Source of the DNA: Aphanomyces cochlioides
Taxonomy: Eukaryota > Oomycota > Saprolegniomycetes > Saprolegniales > Verrucalvaceae
DNA length: 64,000 nucleotides
Direction of reading: 5' to 3'
Assembly (NCBI GenBank): GCA_019828595.1
Contig: JAHQRK010000003.1
Coordinates: 744,001 to 808,000 of the forward strand
Positions within the stretch are counted from its first letter, which is position 1; the number at the start of each line of letters is the position of its first letter. The notes beneath the pieces were generated by a model that saw nothing but the letters and a program-made list of their open reading frames with translations, did no database searches and had not been told where the DNA came from. Shown here one piece after another: positions 51,769 to 63,095 of this stretch. The translations under genes were made by a program, and so were the position numbers.

Positions 51769-53478
51769 ATGCCGAGCACACCCGAGGTTGCCAAAGTGAA
51801 AGCGCGCCGCGGCCGCGCGACAGATGGAGCGGGAAAAGGGAATTTGACGGTGGAGCAGAAACGGCGTATCTGTGAGAAACATCGCAGCACGCCCAAAATC
51901 ACGCAGAAAGATTTGTGTCGTTGGGCCATGCTTGAGTTTCAACTCGCGAAAGCGCCCACGCAACCGACTATGAGCAACATCCTCAAACACGAGCACTTGT
52001 TCCGTGAAAGTGTCGGTGGTGCTGCCTTCGATTTGTCCCGCAAAACGATCCGACCCACGAAATTCAATCATTTTGATCAAGCCCTTGCCAACTGGGTGTT
52101 GGAACGCCACAACAAGGTCAACTTGACCGGTGATGCAATCAAAGAAAAGGGTCGCGAATTGAGTGCTCAAATGGGGCTCGAAGGGAAACTCGCGTTCTCC
52201 AACGGTTGGTTGAGTTCGTTCAAGCAACGTCATGGATTCAAGAAACTTGGCATGCCGAAAACCAACACTTCCAACCCGATGGTTGCAATGAACTTGATCG
52301 ACTCGACCGCGACTGCATTGATCCCCCAAGTCATGGATTTCAAACTGCCAGATGAATTGACCTCGGTCCACATCAAGGAACTCACGCAACATTATGCCCT
52401 CAAGGACATTTTCTCCATGGACGAAACTGGTCTTTTCTTCCGTATTTCACCACACGTCTTTGCCGACCACGACAATCTTGAAGTTCATTTTGCGCAAGAA
52501 TCTAAATTGACAGTGGCGCTCACCTGCAATGCCGATGGCAGTGAAATGTTGGAACCCTTCATCATTGGTGATTTGTCGCCCCCCAAGGACTGGCGCTCCC
52601 AATCGGCAGAAAAACTTGGATTCAACTACGTCCACAATGCCAAGTCCAAGATGACTGTTTACATTTTCCAAAACTGGCTCCGCGACCTCAATGCCCGCAT
52701 GCAATTTGCGCAGCGCTCGATTCTCCTTCTTATTGACAACGCACCGTCGCATATCGTTGTTGGCCTTGAGCTGTCGAACGTCCGTTTGATTGTCTTTCCC
52801 CACACCATGGGATCGAAAGCTCAGCCTATGCACTGCGGTATCACAACTGCATTCAAGTGCCGTTACCGCATGAAGCACCTCGCCCATGCAATCGACCGCA
52901 ATGAAGAAGGCGCGCCCGATATTTATTCCGTCAAGCAAATCCAAGCCATGCAATGGATTTCGGAAGCGTGGCGAGAAGTCCCCAAAGAAGTTGTGGTCAA
53001 TTGCTGGCGCAAGGCGAATTTCATTGCGGCTTACCACGGAGAACCCGTGACGAACGTCGAAGTGTTGGAAAAATCGACAGAAGACGATCTCTGGAGCATG
53101 CTCTACTGCCTGCAACTTGGTGGCGTGATCAACATCAAAGAATTACTCAACTCGCGTGGCGAAAACGATGTCCACAAGCAACTGAATGAAGAATTCTTTG
53201 ATGAACCACGGGAAGCATTGGACGAATTTAAAGCACTCGATAACGCCTTGAGCGTCTCTCAAGCTGTCACGGATGTTACGGACGATGCAACTGGCGCTGA
53301 ATCCCTTCCAACATTGCAAGAACACTTGGATGCGTTCCGGACAGTCATTCGATGCTTGGAAACCTCTGCACCAGACCAAGACGAGGCTCAGACACTTGCG
53401 GAAGTGCTGCAGTTCCTCAAGAAGAAACAACTCGGCCTACGCCTCAACCGAGCGAGCACAACGACGTTCACGTTATAA
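51769..53478 (+). CDS. Pogo/Tigger CENP-B-like protein, candidate domesticated transposase
   Basis: An intact, intronless gene of 569 residues. The N-terminus has a CENP-B-type HTH (LTVEQKRRICEKHRSTPKIT) and a second Tc5-type HTH (NLTGDAIKEKGRELSAQMGL, FSNGWLSSFKQRHGFKKL). The DDE_1 region follows with SMDETGLFF and LLLIDNAPSHIV, but the third acid, Asp in QPMD of active relatives, is His here (AQPMHCGITTAF). The ~130-residue C-terminal part after IDRNEEGAPDIYS is longer than in the Tigger proteins of this window. No terminal repeats flank it. It could be a host DNA-binding protein like CENP-B or jerky. A dead transposase that has by chance stayed open is the alternative. Confidence 0.88.
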   Translation: MPSTPEVAKVKARRGRATDGAGKGNLTVEQKRRICEKHRSTPKITQKDLCRWAMLEFQLAKAPTQPTMSNILKHEHLFRESVGGAAFDLSRKTIRPTKFNHFDQALANWVLERHNKVNLTGDAIKEKGRELSAQMGLEGKLAFSNGWLSSFKQRHGFKKLGMPKTNTSNPMVAMNLIDSTATALIPQVMDFKLPDELTSVHIKELTQHYALKDIFSMDETGLFFRISPHVFADHDNLEVHFAQESKLTVALTCNADGSEMLEPFIIGDLSPPKDWRSQSAEKLGFNYVHNAKSKMTVYIFQNWLRDLNARMQFAQRSILLLIDNAPSHIVVGLELSNVRLIVFPHTMGSKAQPMHCGITTAFKCRYRMKHLAHAIDRNEEGAPDIYSVKQIQAMQWISEAWREVPKEVVVNCWRKANFIAAYHGEPVTNVEVLEKSTEDDLWSMLYCLQLGGVINIKELLNSRGENDVHKQLNEEFFDEPREALDEFKALDNALSVSQAVTDVTDDATGAESLPTLQEHLDAFRTVIRCLETSAPDQDEAQTLAEVLQFLKKKQLGLRLNRASTTTFTL

Positions 53479-53712
53479 GTGAGGCGCATCTTCATGTGTC
53501 GATATGTAGGAAGACGGACAGAATAAGCGCTTCGTCATGATTTTTGGCGGCAATTTGAATATCACAATTTGAAATCGTGCGTTTTAATTGGCTCAGAATG
53601 CATTGCATCCGCCAATTAAACTTGCGTATCTGTTGAATACATGAAATTGATTGGATAGTCCATTTTCTATTTCAGCCAGTGAACACTTTGATCGGACAGA
53701 TCATTTTCAAAA

Positions 53713-54285
53713 ATGGCGCCAAAGATCCACGTCGCTGATGCCCGCGCGTATCATATCGTCTATGGCCGAATGACGGGCCAAGATGGAAATCCTATTGTAA
53801 GTGATGTTCTGCGTGTGGAAACGACAACCACCTCAAGTCGAGGGACTTTTGCGCTTTACGACGAGCTGAATACTGATGAGAACGGATCTTTTCAACTGCT
53901 AGTCCCTCGAGAAACGACTTGTTTGAGATTGCATCTCCGTGGACAGTCAAAAGAATGTGATATTTCGTGGCACGAACCATCTCTTTGGAATTGTTCCATG
54001 CAAGTAACTTCAATTGCGCCCGAGAATGCCTCTGTATTATTGCCCTCCAAGTCTTCGGTTGTTGATTTTAGAACACCATATCTCTGGTGTCTTGGCGGCA
54101 CACTTGCACTGCTGATCGCTGGTTTGTACTTTTTCACGCTCAACCGTCGACGGTTGCCCAAGCGCCCCAAGATTACCGTTGTCATGCATGAAAATACACC
54201 TTCCATCAAGCAATCTATCCTCAAAACTGAAGATAAGATCGTATATTTGATCGAAACACGTCGACGTATCCAAATGGCCACGTAA
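53713..54285 (+). CDS. Single-pass membrane protein of unknown family
   Basis: An intronless gene of 190 codons. The first ~120 residues look like a small beta domain (IVYGRMTGQDGNPIVSDVLR, NGSFQLLVPRETTCLRLHL), reminiscent of a carboxypeptidase-regulatory/transthyretin-like fold with its 'G-x-V/M-T-x-x-G-x-P-I' start, but this is only a resemblance. A membrane helix lies at about 122-142 (WCLGGTLALLIAGLYFF), followed by a basic tail (RRRLPKRPK) of ~50 residues. No signal peptide is seen. It is convergent with the IFRD gene, their stop codons 19 bp apart. A GATTGG box lies ~60 bp upstream of the ATG. Confidence 0.7.
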   Translation: MAPKIHVADARAYHIVYGRMTGQDGNPIVSDVLRVETTTTSSRGTFALYDELNTDENGSFQLLVPRETTCLRLHLRGQSKECDISWHEPSLWNCSMQVTSIAPENASVLLPSKSSVVDFRTPYLWCLGGTLALLIAGLYFFTLNRRRLPKRPKITVVMHENTPSIKQSILKTEDKIVYLIETRRRIQMAT

Positions 54286-54304
54286 TCCATGCAAAGTTTA
54301 TGTA

Positions 54305-55766
54305 TTAATAATCAGCATAGTGTGCACTCTCCAAGAACGCATTCTTCTCGCCCTGTCGACGCTTTCTCTCATCTTTGAGTAGCTCGCTCTGCTGCTTTCG
54401 TGACTCGCTGTTCTTGGCCTTGGTTGCACGCTAGACAAGACCACCCACGTCATTATCCTATCCTTTAAACATTGTCCATACCCGTTCAACGCGAGGATAC
54501 ACTTCAGCTGTGTGTGGCAAGTCAAACATTTGACGGACATGATTGTTGAATTTGAGATGTTCCAGCATGCCCGATTGAAGACATTCCTTGACCGCTTCGT
54601 ATTGCATGATGGAGCCCCAATCGCTGAAACGAAGAGTCTCATTCTCAAGCGTAATCGACAAGTTTGGAGCTTCGTTGTCCGCTACAGTCTTGTACACATC
54701 GCGGAAGACCGAATGCTGCTCTTTGCGGTCTTTTTTCGAGAATTTCTTGCTGCTTTCTTTGCTCAATTCAAGCAGTCGAGCGACAGTGGCATTCTTCGAG
54801 TCATGGTCGATGATGTGGTTTTTGTACATGGCTTCAAACAAGAGTGCAATATTTTCTCCTGCCGCTGTGCGGACGTCCAAGTCAGCGTTGCTCGTGAGAT
54901 CAACAAACATGGCCAAATGCCTACAAGACAATATGAGCCTCTTGCTACTACTGCTCGCGGTCATACGTGTCCAAGAAACCTTCTTCAACCAAGTAGCTCG
55001 AGTCTAGCGTGGATGCAAGGGCACCCCATGTTTCAAGAGCAAGTTTGGACAGAATTGGAGATGCCTTGTTGTCGAGGAAAGGATCGCACATACCCATGAT
55101 GTTTTGTGCGTTTTCTTCGTCCGAGCTGCAAGCAATGCAGACTATTCCCAATCCATCCAACGACTAGATATGACAAGACTGAGAACTTATGGCCGGCAAA
55201 ATTCATACCAAAGCACGAACAAGATCGCTTTGTGTGGCTGACTTGATCAGTGGTTCCAAAACAGCTTCCACCTTGCCAAAGTAATGGTCCGAGTTTGGGC
55301 CAAGCATGAGACCCATAATGGCGAGGATACGTGGAATAACGCGTCCTTCGTCTTCAGTTGGGCGACGTGCGCATTGCAAGACATTGTTGAGCATCGTATC
55401 AAACCTATTTTCGATCATGAGTTGAGAGAACATTTGGATATGAATACTTTTCATCAAAGAGTTCCGGCGTGATAAAATGCACAAGCAACTTGAGAATGCC
55501 TTGGAGTGCCGACACTCGCGTCGACGATCTATGCATGCCCATAAGATGCGCGGAAAGACCACAGCTAACTACCTTTTCTCGGTCAGTTCGTCAATGTATC
55601 GCTCGAGCAAATCTTCATGCGACGTGTCTTCCGAGACGCGGCTTCTCGTGCTCTCGGACGTTTCATTCGAAGCAACGGATTCACTATAGCTTCCATCTTC
55701 GGATTCATAACCATCTCGGCGCTGGCTGCGCTTGTTGCGTCCTTTCTCGCCACCGCGTTTGCTCAT
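54305..55766 (-). CDS. Interferon-related developmental regulator (IFRD) family protein
   Basis: The first exon begins MSKRGGEKGRNKRSQRRDGY, passes through a Ser/Glu-rich stretch and reaches LLERYIDELTEKR, the opening of the IFRD helical repeats. Further exons carry NVLQCARRPTEDEGRVIPRI, LALETWGALASTLDSSYLVE and ADLDVRTAAGENIALLFEAM. The IFRD C-terminal domain is seen in KKDRKEQHSVFRDVYKTV and SDWGSIMQYEAVKECLQSGM. A 51-nt intron (54431-54481) joins PRVER to RATKAKNSESRKQQ, giving the basic tail typical of the family. IFRD proteins are nuclear co-regulators and, in yeast and human, bind idle or damaged ribosomes. Internal exon edges between 54925 and 55560 are approximate. Confidence 0.87.
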
Positions 55767-56357
55767 CTTGGGACCAACGACTTTGGATTCTGGGACAAGA
55801 GTGCAAAAATATACAAGAACCCACAGGCGGCTATTTATATCTCAGTCTAAGCTCTGATATGTTCTATTTGCGTATTTATGCTCAATATAAACTATTTTGA
55901 CCGAAATTTCCACCGACGAACTCTTGTAATTCACAGGATGAATCAATCCAAGAGGATCATCCTGCTAGATAGAATCTATTTAGTGAGTTATGAGATGCTA
56001 GAGCTTAGAGTTTAGCGATAGTAAGTACTGTGCAATGCGATGCTATATGATTGAAAGAACACACAATAGCTATTTTGAACAAATTGGTCAAAATAGCTAT
56101 AGATGGTCATTAAAGAGTTGGTTGAAGGTTGATTTGGAGGAAACGCATCCACAGGACGACAACATGGCAACGTGATATCGTTCACCGCTGATCTTTTTCA
56201 CCTTCATTCACGAGAAAGAAGCATACGGGTTTGATATTGGTGGCTACGGAATAGCTTATGTTAATGGTGGTGGCGACAGGAGTGTTCATCGAGAAGTCTC
56301 GTCCATGGACGACCCTGTTGCGTTGAAGTGGCTGTAAAGACACGCGATTCCACATCT
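55767..56357. other. Intergenic, no gene seen
   Basis: AT-rich spacer upstream of IFRD and downstream of the SNF2 gene. Contains a small inverted pair near 56072-56098 (agctattttga ... tcaaaatagct). No frame with domain content. Confidence 0.4.
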
Positions 56358-59300
56358 TCACAACGGTGGCGCTTCCTCAGCTTCAAATACATCTTGCGCA
56401 AAAATGCGAAAGATATCTTGTTTCGTCAGTCGACGGTGTTGCGACAAGACAGACTCGACAGCCTCTTCCACAGTGTCGCGCATAACATAGCTACAGTTTT
56501 CAAAGTTGGATACAATTGGAGGCATTGAAATATATACCGATGGACAAAGGTTGGATGAGGTTGGTTGAGGCGCTTGACACGAGCCATGGCTTGGTCATGC
56601 AATGCCGGTTGGAGCGATGGCTCGAGCAAAAAGACATGGGTCGCTTCAACGAGGTTGAGCCTAGAGTCACAGGAGTGTCATGAATGAAAGAGGCGCCGCA
56701 CCCGTGGTTGTACTTTTTGAGGGGCAGGAGCAAGACTCGAAGGTTCGACTGGGTTTGGAATTGTCGGCGTAGATCCACTTGGTTGCCACTCTTGAGTTGG
56801 ATGCATTCGAGGGGCACGTCAGAAAGCTGCTGGACGAGGAGATCGAGAACTTCAGGGTATTGTGAAAAGACGACGCATTTTTCGCGTGGCGCAATCGATT
56901 TGATATCTTGCAAGATGACGTCCATTTTGGAACCCCACACGAGTAAATGCGGAGGTAACGGAGGAGCTTTTGTCATTGGAAATGGAAGCTCTTTCGAGCA
57001 CAAGCGGCATTGTCTTTGGCTCGTGCAACAGCCAATGCAGAATCGATGGCAGCACAACATCAGTCGCACCTCGGATCTACACAACTTCAGAGCAAACGCG
57101 CAACGACTCGTTTACCTTAGCGTTGTTTGATGACACTCATCACACTGAACCGCCTCGCTTGAGTCCAATGTGGCAATGGCATTTGTAAAATTGCGATAAC
57201 AATTGGCCTGCTGAAATTTCTCCAAGGCAAGGTCAATACGCCGATAAGGCGTGGCTGAAAAGTCATGCAGAGCTGTCGACATGCACGTTTGAATGTCCAA
57301 AGATATCCGAAGCCAATTGTCCAGCAGCGTTGCGAGCAATAGCATTTGCTGCAGATTGGCCGTGGATTGATTCAGCATAGCTTGGATCTATTGATTCGAC
57401 AATGTCACGACACGTTGGAGCTTCTAGCTTACCTTCATTGGTGCATCAGTTGTGAAGAAGAGGAGCATCAATGTTGGCGTCTTGCCTTCAGTGACCAAGA
57501 AGCTCCTACAACATGAATTTTAGCCGCTTAAGTCACTCGTTTTCCTTACATTGCCATGTCGATTCGATTGCGCAGCGTACAGACAACGCAACGTGTACCA
57601 AGAGTAAGTTGACCACGTCCTTGACTGTGCTGCTGATCCCGTCGTTGCCATCGTTCTTCACGTCCAACGACTAAGGTTCGATCCATTCTTCGAGTAGCGT
57701 GATTGCATCGGCCATATCTGTTTTCCGTCAGCATCTTTTCAATCGAGTAAGACTATACCCTTCCAGAACTTGAGGCATCAGGTTTCTCCAGTTTGCATGC
57801 ATCAGATCATGGAGAAGTTTAAGGCTAGCGTTGTGCTGCTCAATATATTGAGACAAGAGGTCCGTTGTGACCATTCGAATCTCCCCCGAGTCGACGGTGC
57901 CGCTCTTTTTGTTTCTGTCAACGCCTTTAGCGGATGAATACAACCTTCATATCGTACCTTAAATAATGCCAAAGGGTTGGCCGCTCAAAAATGCCCACAC
58001 GTGTTCTTGCTTCTGATAGCCGCATGTCCATGAACTCATTGAGCAATGCTTGCATCGGCGGCCTCGGCAGACGCATTTCTACATAATACTCAGTTGAAGG
58101 CTGGTTAACTTCCGGTACCTAATTGGTAAGATGCGATGACTTCCCGCTGGAAATCTTCCAACGAGTCGGGACTTGACTCTGACCAAAATGCCGCCGCCAT
58201 GTTATCAAATGCGGCTTTAAGCGGGGATTGGTGCTCTTGGAGCAAGTGATCCATTTGAGTGGAGAAATCCTCGACGAGGAACTCAAATACGCGCTGCCAT
58301 AGAATTGCTGGCAAACGAGATGTTCGAGTGTCCAATATTGTGCGGTGGACTTCATGGCGATATCGAATCTGTGGTTTGACCGAATTCCGCGTGTACGTGG
58401 CCAGAGCAGAGAGCATTTTGAGCTGAACAAGCCACGGGGTCGACAATTCATCGTTGTGTTCTCGCCACATCTTGTAGGCGATCTGTAGCTGGTGGGGGAA
58501 GGGAAGACAAGCTTCAATATACTGCGCCAAGGCTGAACTGCATTGATCACGTTGACGAGTGACCATTTGTGCAACAAAATGAGGGGAGCGCGACTTGAGT
58601 TTGGTCAAGAAGGACACATGCGACGCGCCCTTACAGAGACTCAATACTGCAGGGTGATTTAAAATTTGCCGCAGCTCTGAAAGGGCAATCACTTGGTCAT
58701 TGCCTGCAAAGGAGGCAATGCGTTTGCGGACATCTTTGATGTATCTAAGGAAAAGCATCAATGTCATGTCGATATAAAGAGGTGATTCGCACTTTTCAAA
58801 ATGCGGTCGATACGCTGCAAATTCAATGGCAGACATGGGGATATACGTCGTCTACGAAAGCAACTTAGTCTTCTGGAGGAACAGTATCAAGGATGTACTG
58901 GAAGAATAGTCTGTGACGGTAACTTTAAACTTTTGATGACATATTGTCTCCGTGTCCGCCATACAATCTTGCTCAAAACTGGTCGGACGAGGGACAGCGC
59001 GGAGTTTCCGTGTGTCCGCCACCAATGGCTTGAATCGTACGGTGCAAGCTGGAGAAATTGTGCTAAGCCTAAAGAACACGCTTAAAGAAGATCTAGATGC
59101 AACTCGACCTTGAATATCCACCAACTTTGAGACTGGTGTGCCTGAAAGACCCCAGCGAATCGGTGCTTCTAGCTGCTGAATCATCTGAGCTGCCAAGGAT
59201 GATTTGCCTAGGATTTCTTGGACTTCATCGACACAAATACGACTCCACGACACGTGATACAATGTACTAACACTTCTGCCACGCTCACTGAGCTCACTTT

Positions 59301-60028
59301 GACGGCGGTGCCTACAATACAAGCGATTTCACGGGGTTGTTCAATGTGGTGAACAAACCATTCTTTTGTGAGGTCCTTCATGAGTATCAGGACGATATGA
59401 TGGGATGGATCAATGGGCTCTGTCGTTGAAAAGATGCTGGCCGCCCAAGTATTTGGAAGAAAGTGCGTCTCCATGTCTTTCATCCTAGAATTTATCCAAG
59501 CGGTAAGTCATGGATCACCAGCTCTTGATACCATTGTTCGGCGATGATTTGATTTGGCACGACGACAAGAGTCGGGCACTTCGAAGCGCAATGCTGGATC
59601 ACACTGAGCATGGTCAACGTTTTTCCAAGGCCAGGTCCATCGGCCAAGATGCCACCTTTCAGCTCGCCGTTGGTGTGTTCTCGGCTAATCATCCATTGCA
59701 GTGCCAACTGCTGATGCGGATGTAGTGACGTCGATGGTCCCAGATGAAGAGAGTCTTTGATTTTCTCATAGTCTCTCGTGTTAGTGCAGTCGTGCGCGCC
59801 ATGGACGGACGGAAGTAATCCATCGCACTCGCTGGACATGGGGACTTACTGCTTGGTGTTCTTTCGCAGTGTACGTTTTCCATTATCCGGATATCCCGGA
59901 TAATACAATAAAACATCAAAATCCATCGTGACATCACTGATATCACAACTTGTCACCGACACGACATGACCCTCCATAGAAGCTGCAAAATCAACGAGCA
60001 GGAACGCCGAACCTGCAGAACATAGCAA
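56358..60028 (-). CDS. SNF2-family helicase with RING finger, SHPRH-like
   Basis: A multi-exon gene beginning MLCSAGSAFLLVDFAASMEG. The SNF2 core starts LHPHQQLALQWMISREHTNG, with the ATP-binding loop GGILADGPGLGKTLTML, motif Ia PTLVVVPNQIIAEQWYQEL, the Walker B box ICVDEVQEI and motif III WGLSGTPVSK. A long helical insert (YIDMTLMLFLRYIKDVRKRI to AAFWSESSPDSLEDFQREV) precedes a RING (CRSEVRLMLCCHRFCIGC, CRLC). Helicase C follows: EKCVVFSQYPEVLDLLVQQL, then across a splice LNLVEATHVFLLEPSLQPAL and the motif VI variant QAMARVKRLNQ. An insert with RING between the two helicase lobes is the SHPRH plan (PCNA polyubiquitination, fork repair). Several exon edges between 57100 and 58100 are unresolved. 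Confidence 0.85.
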
Positions 60029-61665
60029 GTCTTGGCGCCTTTGGAGTTTGAATCTTCATCGTCGAACGGTTCTATCAATAGAGTCATATCTTGGAAGGCG
60101 AAATTTGACCAAAATATAGCTCTTGAGGGTGAGAAGATGTCCAGCTACAAGTTGGTTTGGACTGATCTGAGGAACTCGACTCAAGGAGGAAAGACCTTGG
60201 GACGTCAGCGAAGAATGAGTCAAGCTTGAGTCTTCATCTTGGAAGGACGATTTTTCTCCCGAGATGGATAGGCTCAGGGGGGACGAGAGGGGAGTCGAAG
60301 TCGTTGGCCGCGCTTGATCTCGTGAAGGGCTTGCTGGGAATGATCTTATTTGCATCTCCACCTTAAAATACATTGTTGAAAGCACTGTCGGAAATCCCTT
60401 GGCGATTCAGGAAGCCCCCCCTCTACTTTGTCGTCACTCACGATGAGGCGACTTGTATTCACTTATTGGACAGTCGACACCAACGCCACGTTGTTCTCAA
60501 GGGGGCATACTCATCGTTACTAAAAAAGATTTTAACCACCCCTCACGAGATTTACGATGTCTTACCAGAGACAGACTGCACGTAAGCTCGCGGATGCACC
60601 CAATTCAGCGGTAGCATCATCTTTCTCATCGAATTTACGTGCCCAAGCTATGCACGACGCTTGCATGCATGACAACGTTGGCTCTACTTGATGATGCTTG
60701 ACGCTTGACCTGTGATTATAACTTCAAGCACATGAGAATCTTGCTGCCTTGCAACTTTGTTTCAAGGTCGCGGCAAAGCGTACTAGTGTTGATGCATCGC
60801 AATCTCGTTGCAGGTTGCATTTGTTGTTCATGAGGTGGCCACGTACAGCTACAAACGACACTGCATTACTTTGTCATGCTATCACGGGTGGAAGAACTCG
60901 AGATCTTGTCCCTGTCCAGAATTTACGCGGTCCAGTCATGGCGTGCTTGTCATACACCCAAGATGTTGATCGACAGCACCTTGCCACATTTCACACGCCA
61001 CAATCTCAAGAACTTCCCCCAGGCAACCTGTGCTGTTTGGGGCTAAAAGATGCGTGGGGAAGGTGCTAAACCGAACGAGTCCCTCTGCTGCATTGGCATC
61101 TTCAGCGCAGCATGAACAGGAGCCACATGCTACACTGTATGATGTACCTAATATGGACGCTACTGTGGTTGTAAAGGCCATGCAGGGGGCAGCCACGACA
61201 GTACGGAAAATTCAGTTGCGTGACATCTTCAAGCGAAAACAAAACACTTTAATTGGCTGAAAAATTATTATCCAATCACTTAACCCCAAATGTCATACAT
61301 TTCAGTCACTTGACTGTAAAATCCCGTACCCATTGCATGAAAAGGAGAGACATGTTGGCTCCAGGAACCGGCCAACCCCAAGGCGGTGAAGGCTGCTCCC
61401 GATTGACAAAGCAGAGGCAAAGGCTGTGCGTCCAAGGTTTGTTGATTTCGTGGGTTGGCGGAAACTGCTCGGTGAATTTTAAGAGATCAACCTCGCCAAG
61501 CCTCTTCATGTGTGTACGAAAAAAAGCGTCTCGGCCAATGAGGAATTAGCCGGTGCTCCATCTGGATTCGAAGAGCAGACCATGAATATGGTGCACTGGT
61601 TGCACACATTGGATCGCTCTGGGCTGACGTCCAACCTCTATCATCGTCATTTCCACATTTGAGCC
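60029..61665. other. 1.6-kb region without a supported gene
   Basis: Frames at 60056-60385 (minus), 60373-60585, 60749-61069 and 61253-61549 have no domains, no shared splice logic and no common codon use. CCAAT-type boxes occur near 61250-61275 (taattggctgaa and atccaatcac), about 400 bp before the PAN-CAP gene. An unrecognised small gene or non-coding RNA cannot be excluded. Confidence 0.4.
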
Positions 61666-62898
61666 ATGATTCGCACTTTACTGCTGTCGGTTGTGGCCTT
61701 GCTTGCCGCTGGCCAGTCCTGCTCTTCACCAGATTATGATGTTGATTATTACGGCAATGACATCAAGTCGACCAAACAAAGCTCCGCCGAAGCTTGCTGC
61801 AACGACTGCAAAAACATTGCAGGATGTGTTGTCTACACATGGCGCAATGGCTATTGCTACCACAAATATGCCAAAGGCGATGCTCTGAACGCTCCAGGAG
61901 CTGTTTCAGCGTCGGTGGCGTCCGCGAGCAATCAATGCGGCGTGCTTGAGCAAAACACCGACTACCCTGGCAACGATATTGGATCGACATGGCAAAGCAA
62001 CCCGTCTGATTGCTGCAGCGACTGTCAAAGCACTCCAGGATGTGTGGTTTACGCGTGGAGAGATGGCGTTTGCTACCACAAGAGTGCCAAAGGTGCCAGC
62101 CAGTACGTCCCAGGTGTGATTTCAGTGGCCATCCCATCGTCAGAGCGTCAGTGTGGAGTCCTCGAGCAAGACACGGATTATCCTGGCAACGACATTACAC
62201 GAACAGACACCAACACCGCTGAAAAGTGCTGCGAATTGTGTTCGACGAATCCCAAATGTGTCGTCTCCGTTTGGTACAACGGAGCTTGCTACCTCAAAGA
62301 CAAGATTGGCAGCAAGGTCAAAGTAAAGGCTGCCAAAGCGTACCGCGTCAACTCTTCCAACAAACCCACCGCTGCACCAACTCCTCCACCATCTAATGGA
62401 GATCTTGGCGCTCAATTGGTCTATCAGCTCAGCATCATTCGCCAAGCCCATGGTTTGAATGCTGTCGAATATGACTACGATATGGCAAAGCAAATGCAAG
62501 CGTGGGCTGACGATTGCTCCCAGCACCCTCAAGGTGGTCATGGTGGTCCTTATGGCGTCCAGAACTTGGCACCTGCTTTGGAATGCGGCGACGACTGCAT
62601 GAAACAAGAAGGTCCTTCGTGGTGGTGGTATGATGAAATCAAGAACTGGGATTTCAACTCCAACAGTTGTGCCGATGAAAGTGGCGCCAACGGTGGCTGT
62701 GGCCATTTCCAAAACTCTCTCGGCACGTGGGTCACGGCCATGGGTTGTGGCTGGTCTTCTTGCTACAACCCAAACATTGGTCGCAATGATCCATTGGTGT
62801 GGTGCAATTACCGTGGCAATGGTAACGACGTTGCGATTCCACGACCAAAGAAAGATTTGAACACCATCCACGCTGAGCTCACCGCAGCATTCAAGTAA
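61666..62898 (+). CDS. Secreted protein with three PAN/Apple domains and a CAP domain
   Basis: An intronless gene of 410 residues. A signal peptide (MIRTLLLSVVALLAAGQSC) is followed by three similar PAN/Apple modules of ~73 residues: each has a D-Y-x-GNDI start, AE/SD-CC-x-x-C, a P/AGCVVYxWRxGxCYxK core (residues ~20-90, 92-165, 166-228). A Pro/Thr linker leads to a CAP/SCP domain (residues ~250-400) with QLVYQLSIIRQAHGLNAVEY, QMQAWADDCSQHP, CGHFQNSLGTWVTAMGCGW and VWCNYRGNGN. PAN modules bind carbohydrates or proteins; in oomycete CBEL-type proteins they mediate cellulose binding. PAN plus CAP in one protein is a secretome type seen in oomycetes. The CAP His in CGHF is kept. Function on host or substrate is not shown. 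Confidence 0.9.
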   Translation: MIRTLLLSVVALLAAGQSCSSPDYDVDYYGNDIKSTKQSSAEACCNDCKNIAGCVVYTWRNGYCYHKYAKGDALNAPGAVSASVASASNQCGVLEQNTDYPGNDIGSTWQSNPSDCCSDCQSTPGCVVYAWRDGVCYHKSAKGASQYVPGVISVAIPSSERQCGVLEQDTDYPGNDITRTDTNTAEKCCELCSTNPKCVVSVWYNGACYLKDKIGSKVKVKAAKAYRVNSSNKPTAAPTPPPSNGDLGAQLVYQLSIIRQAHGLNAVEYDYDMAKQMQAWADDCSQHPQGGHGGPYGVQNLAPALECGDDCMKQEGPSWWWYDEIKNWDFNSNSCADESGANGGCGHFQNSLGTWVTAMGCGWSSCYNPNIGRNDPLVWCNYRGNGNDVAIPRPKKDLNTIHAELTAAFK

Positions 62899-63095
62899 CT
62901 CTCCAAGTAATTAACAAGTATTTGTGTCATGTAACGCATGTCGATACAAGCAGTTTGAGCTAGAGCTAGGACTTGCGACGACCCCCGAGTTGTGGGGATT
63001 GCCTCGACCTAACATAGCTGACAGCTAGCAAAGATTGCAAGCTCAAGAGGTGGCGACTGCTTAGAAGGGGAGATGGAATGTACATGTTTTTGTGT
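62899..63095. other. Convergent 3' spacer
   Basis: Short region between the PAN-CAP gene and the GH17 gene, which run toward each other. Nothing specific seen. Confidence 0.3.

Noticed and set aside
52447..53115. 222-codon minus-strand frame
   Set aside because: Antisense to the intact pogo/CENP-B-like gene and without recognisable motifs.
60056..61549. Several 70-110-codon frames considered as a gene before PAN-CAP
   Set aside because: They lie on different strands and frames with no joining logic and no domains.
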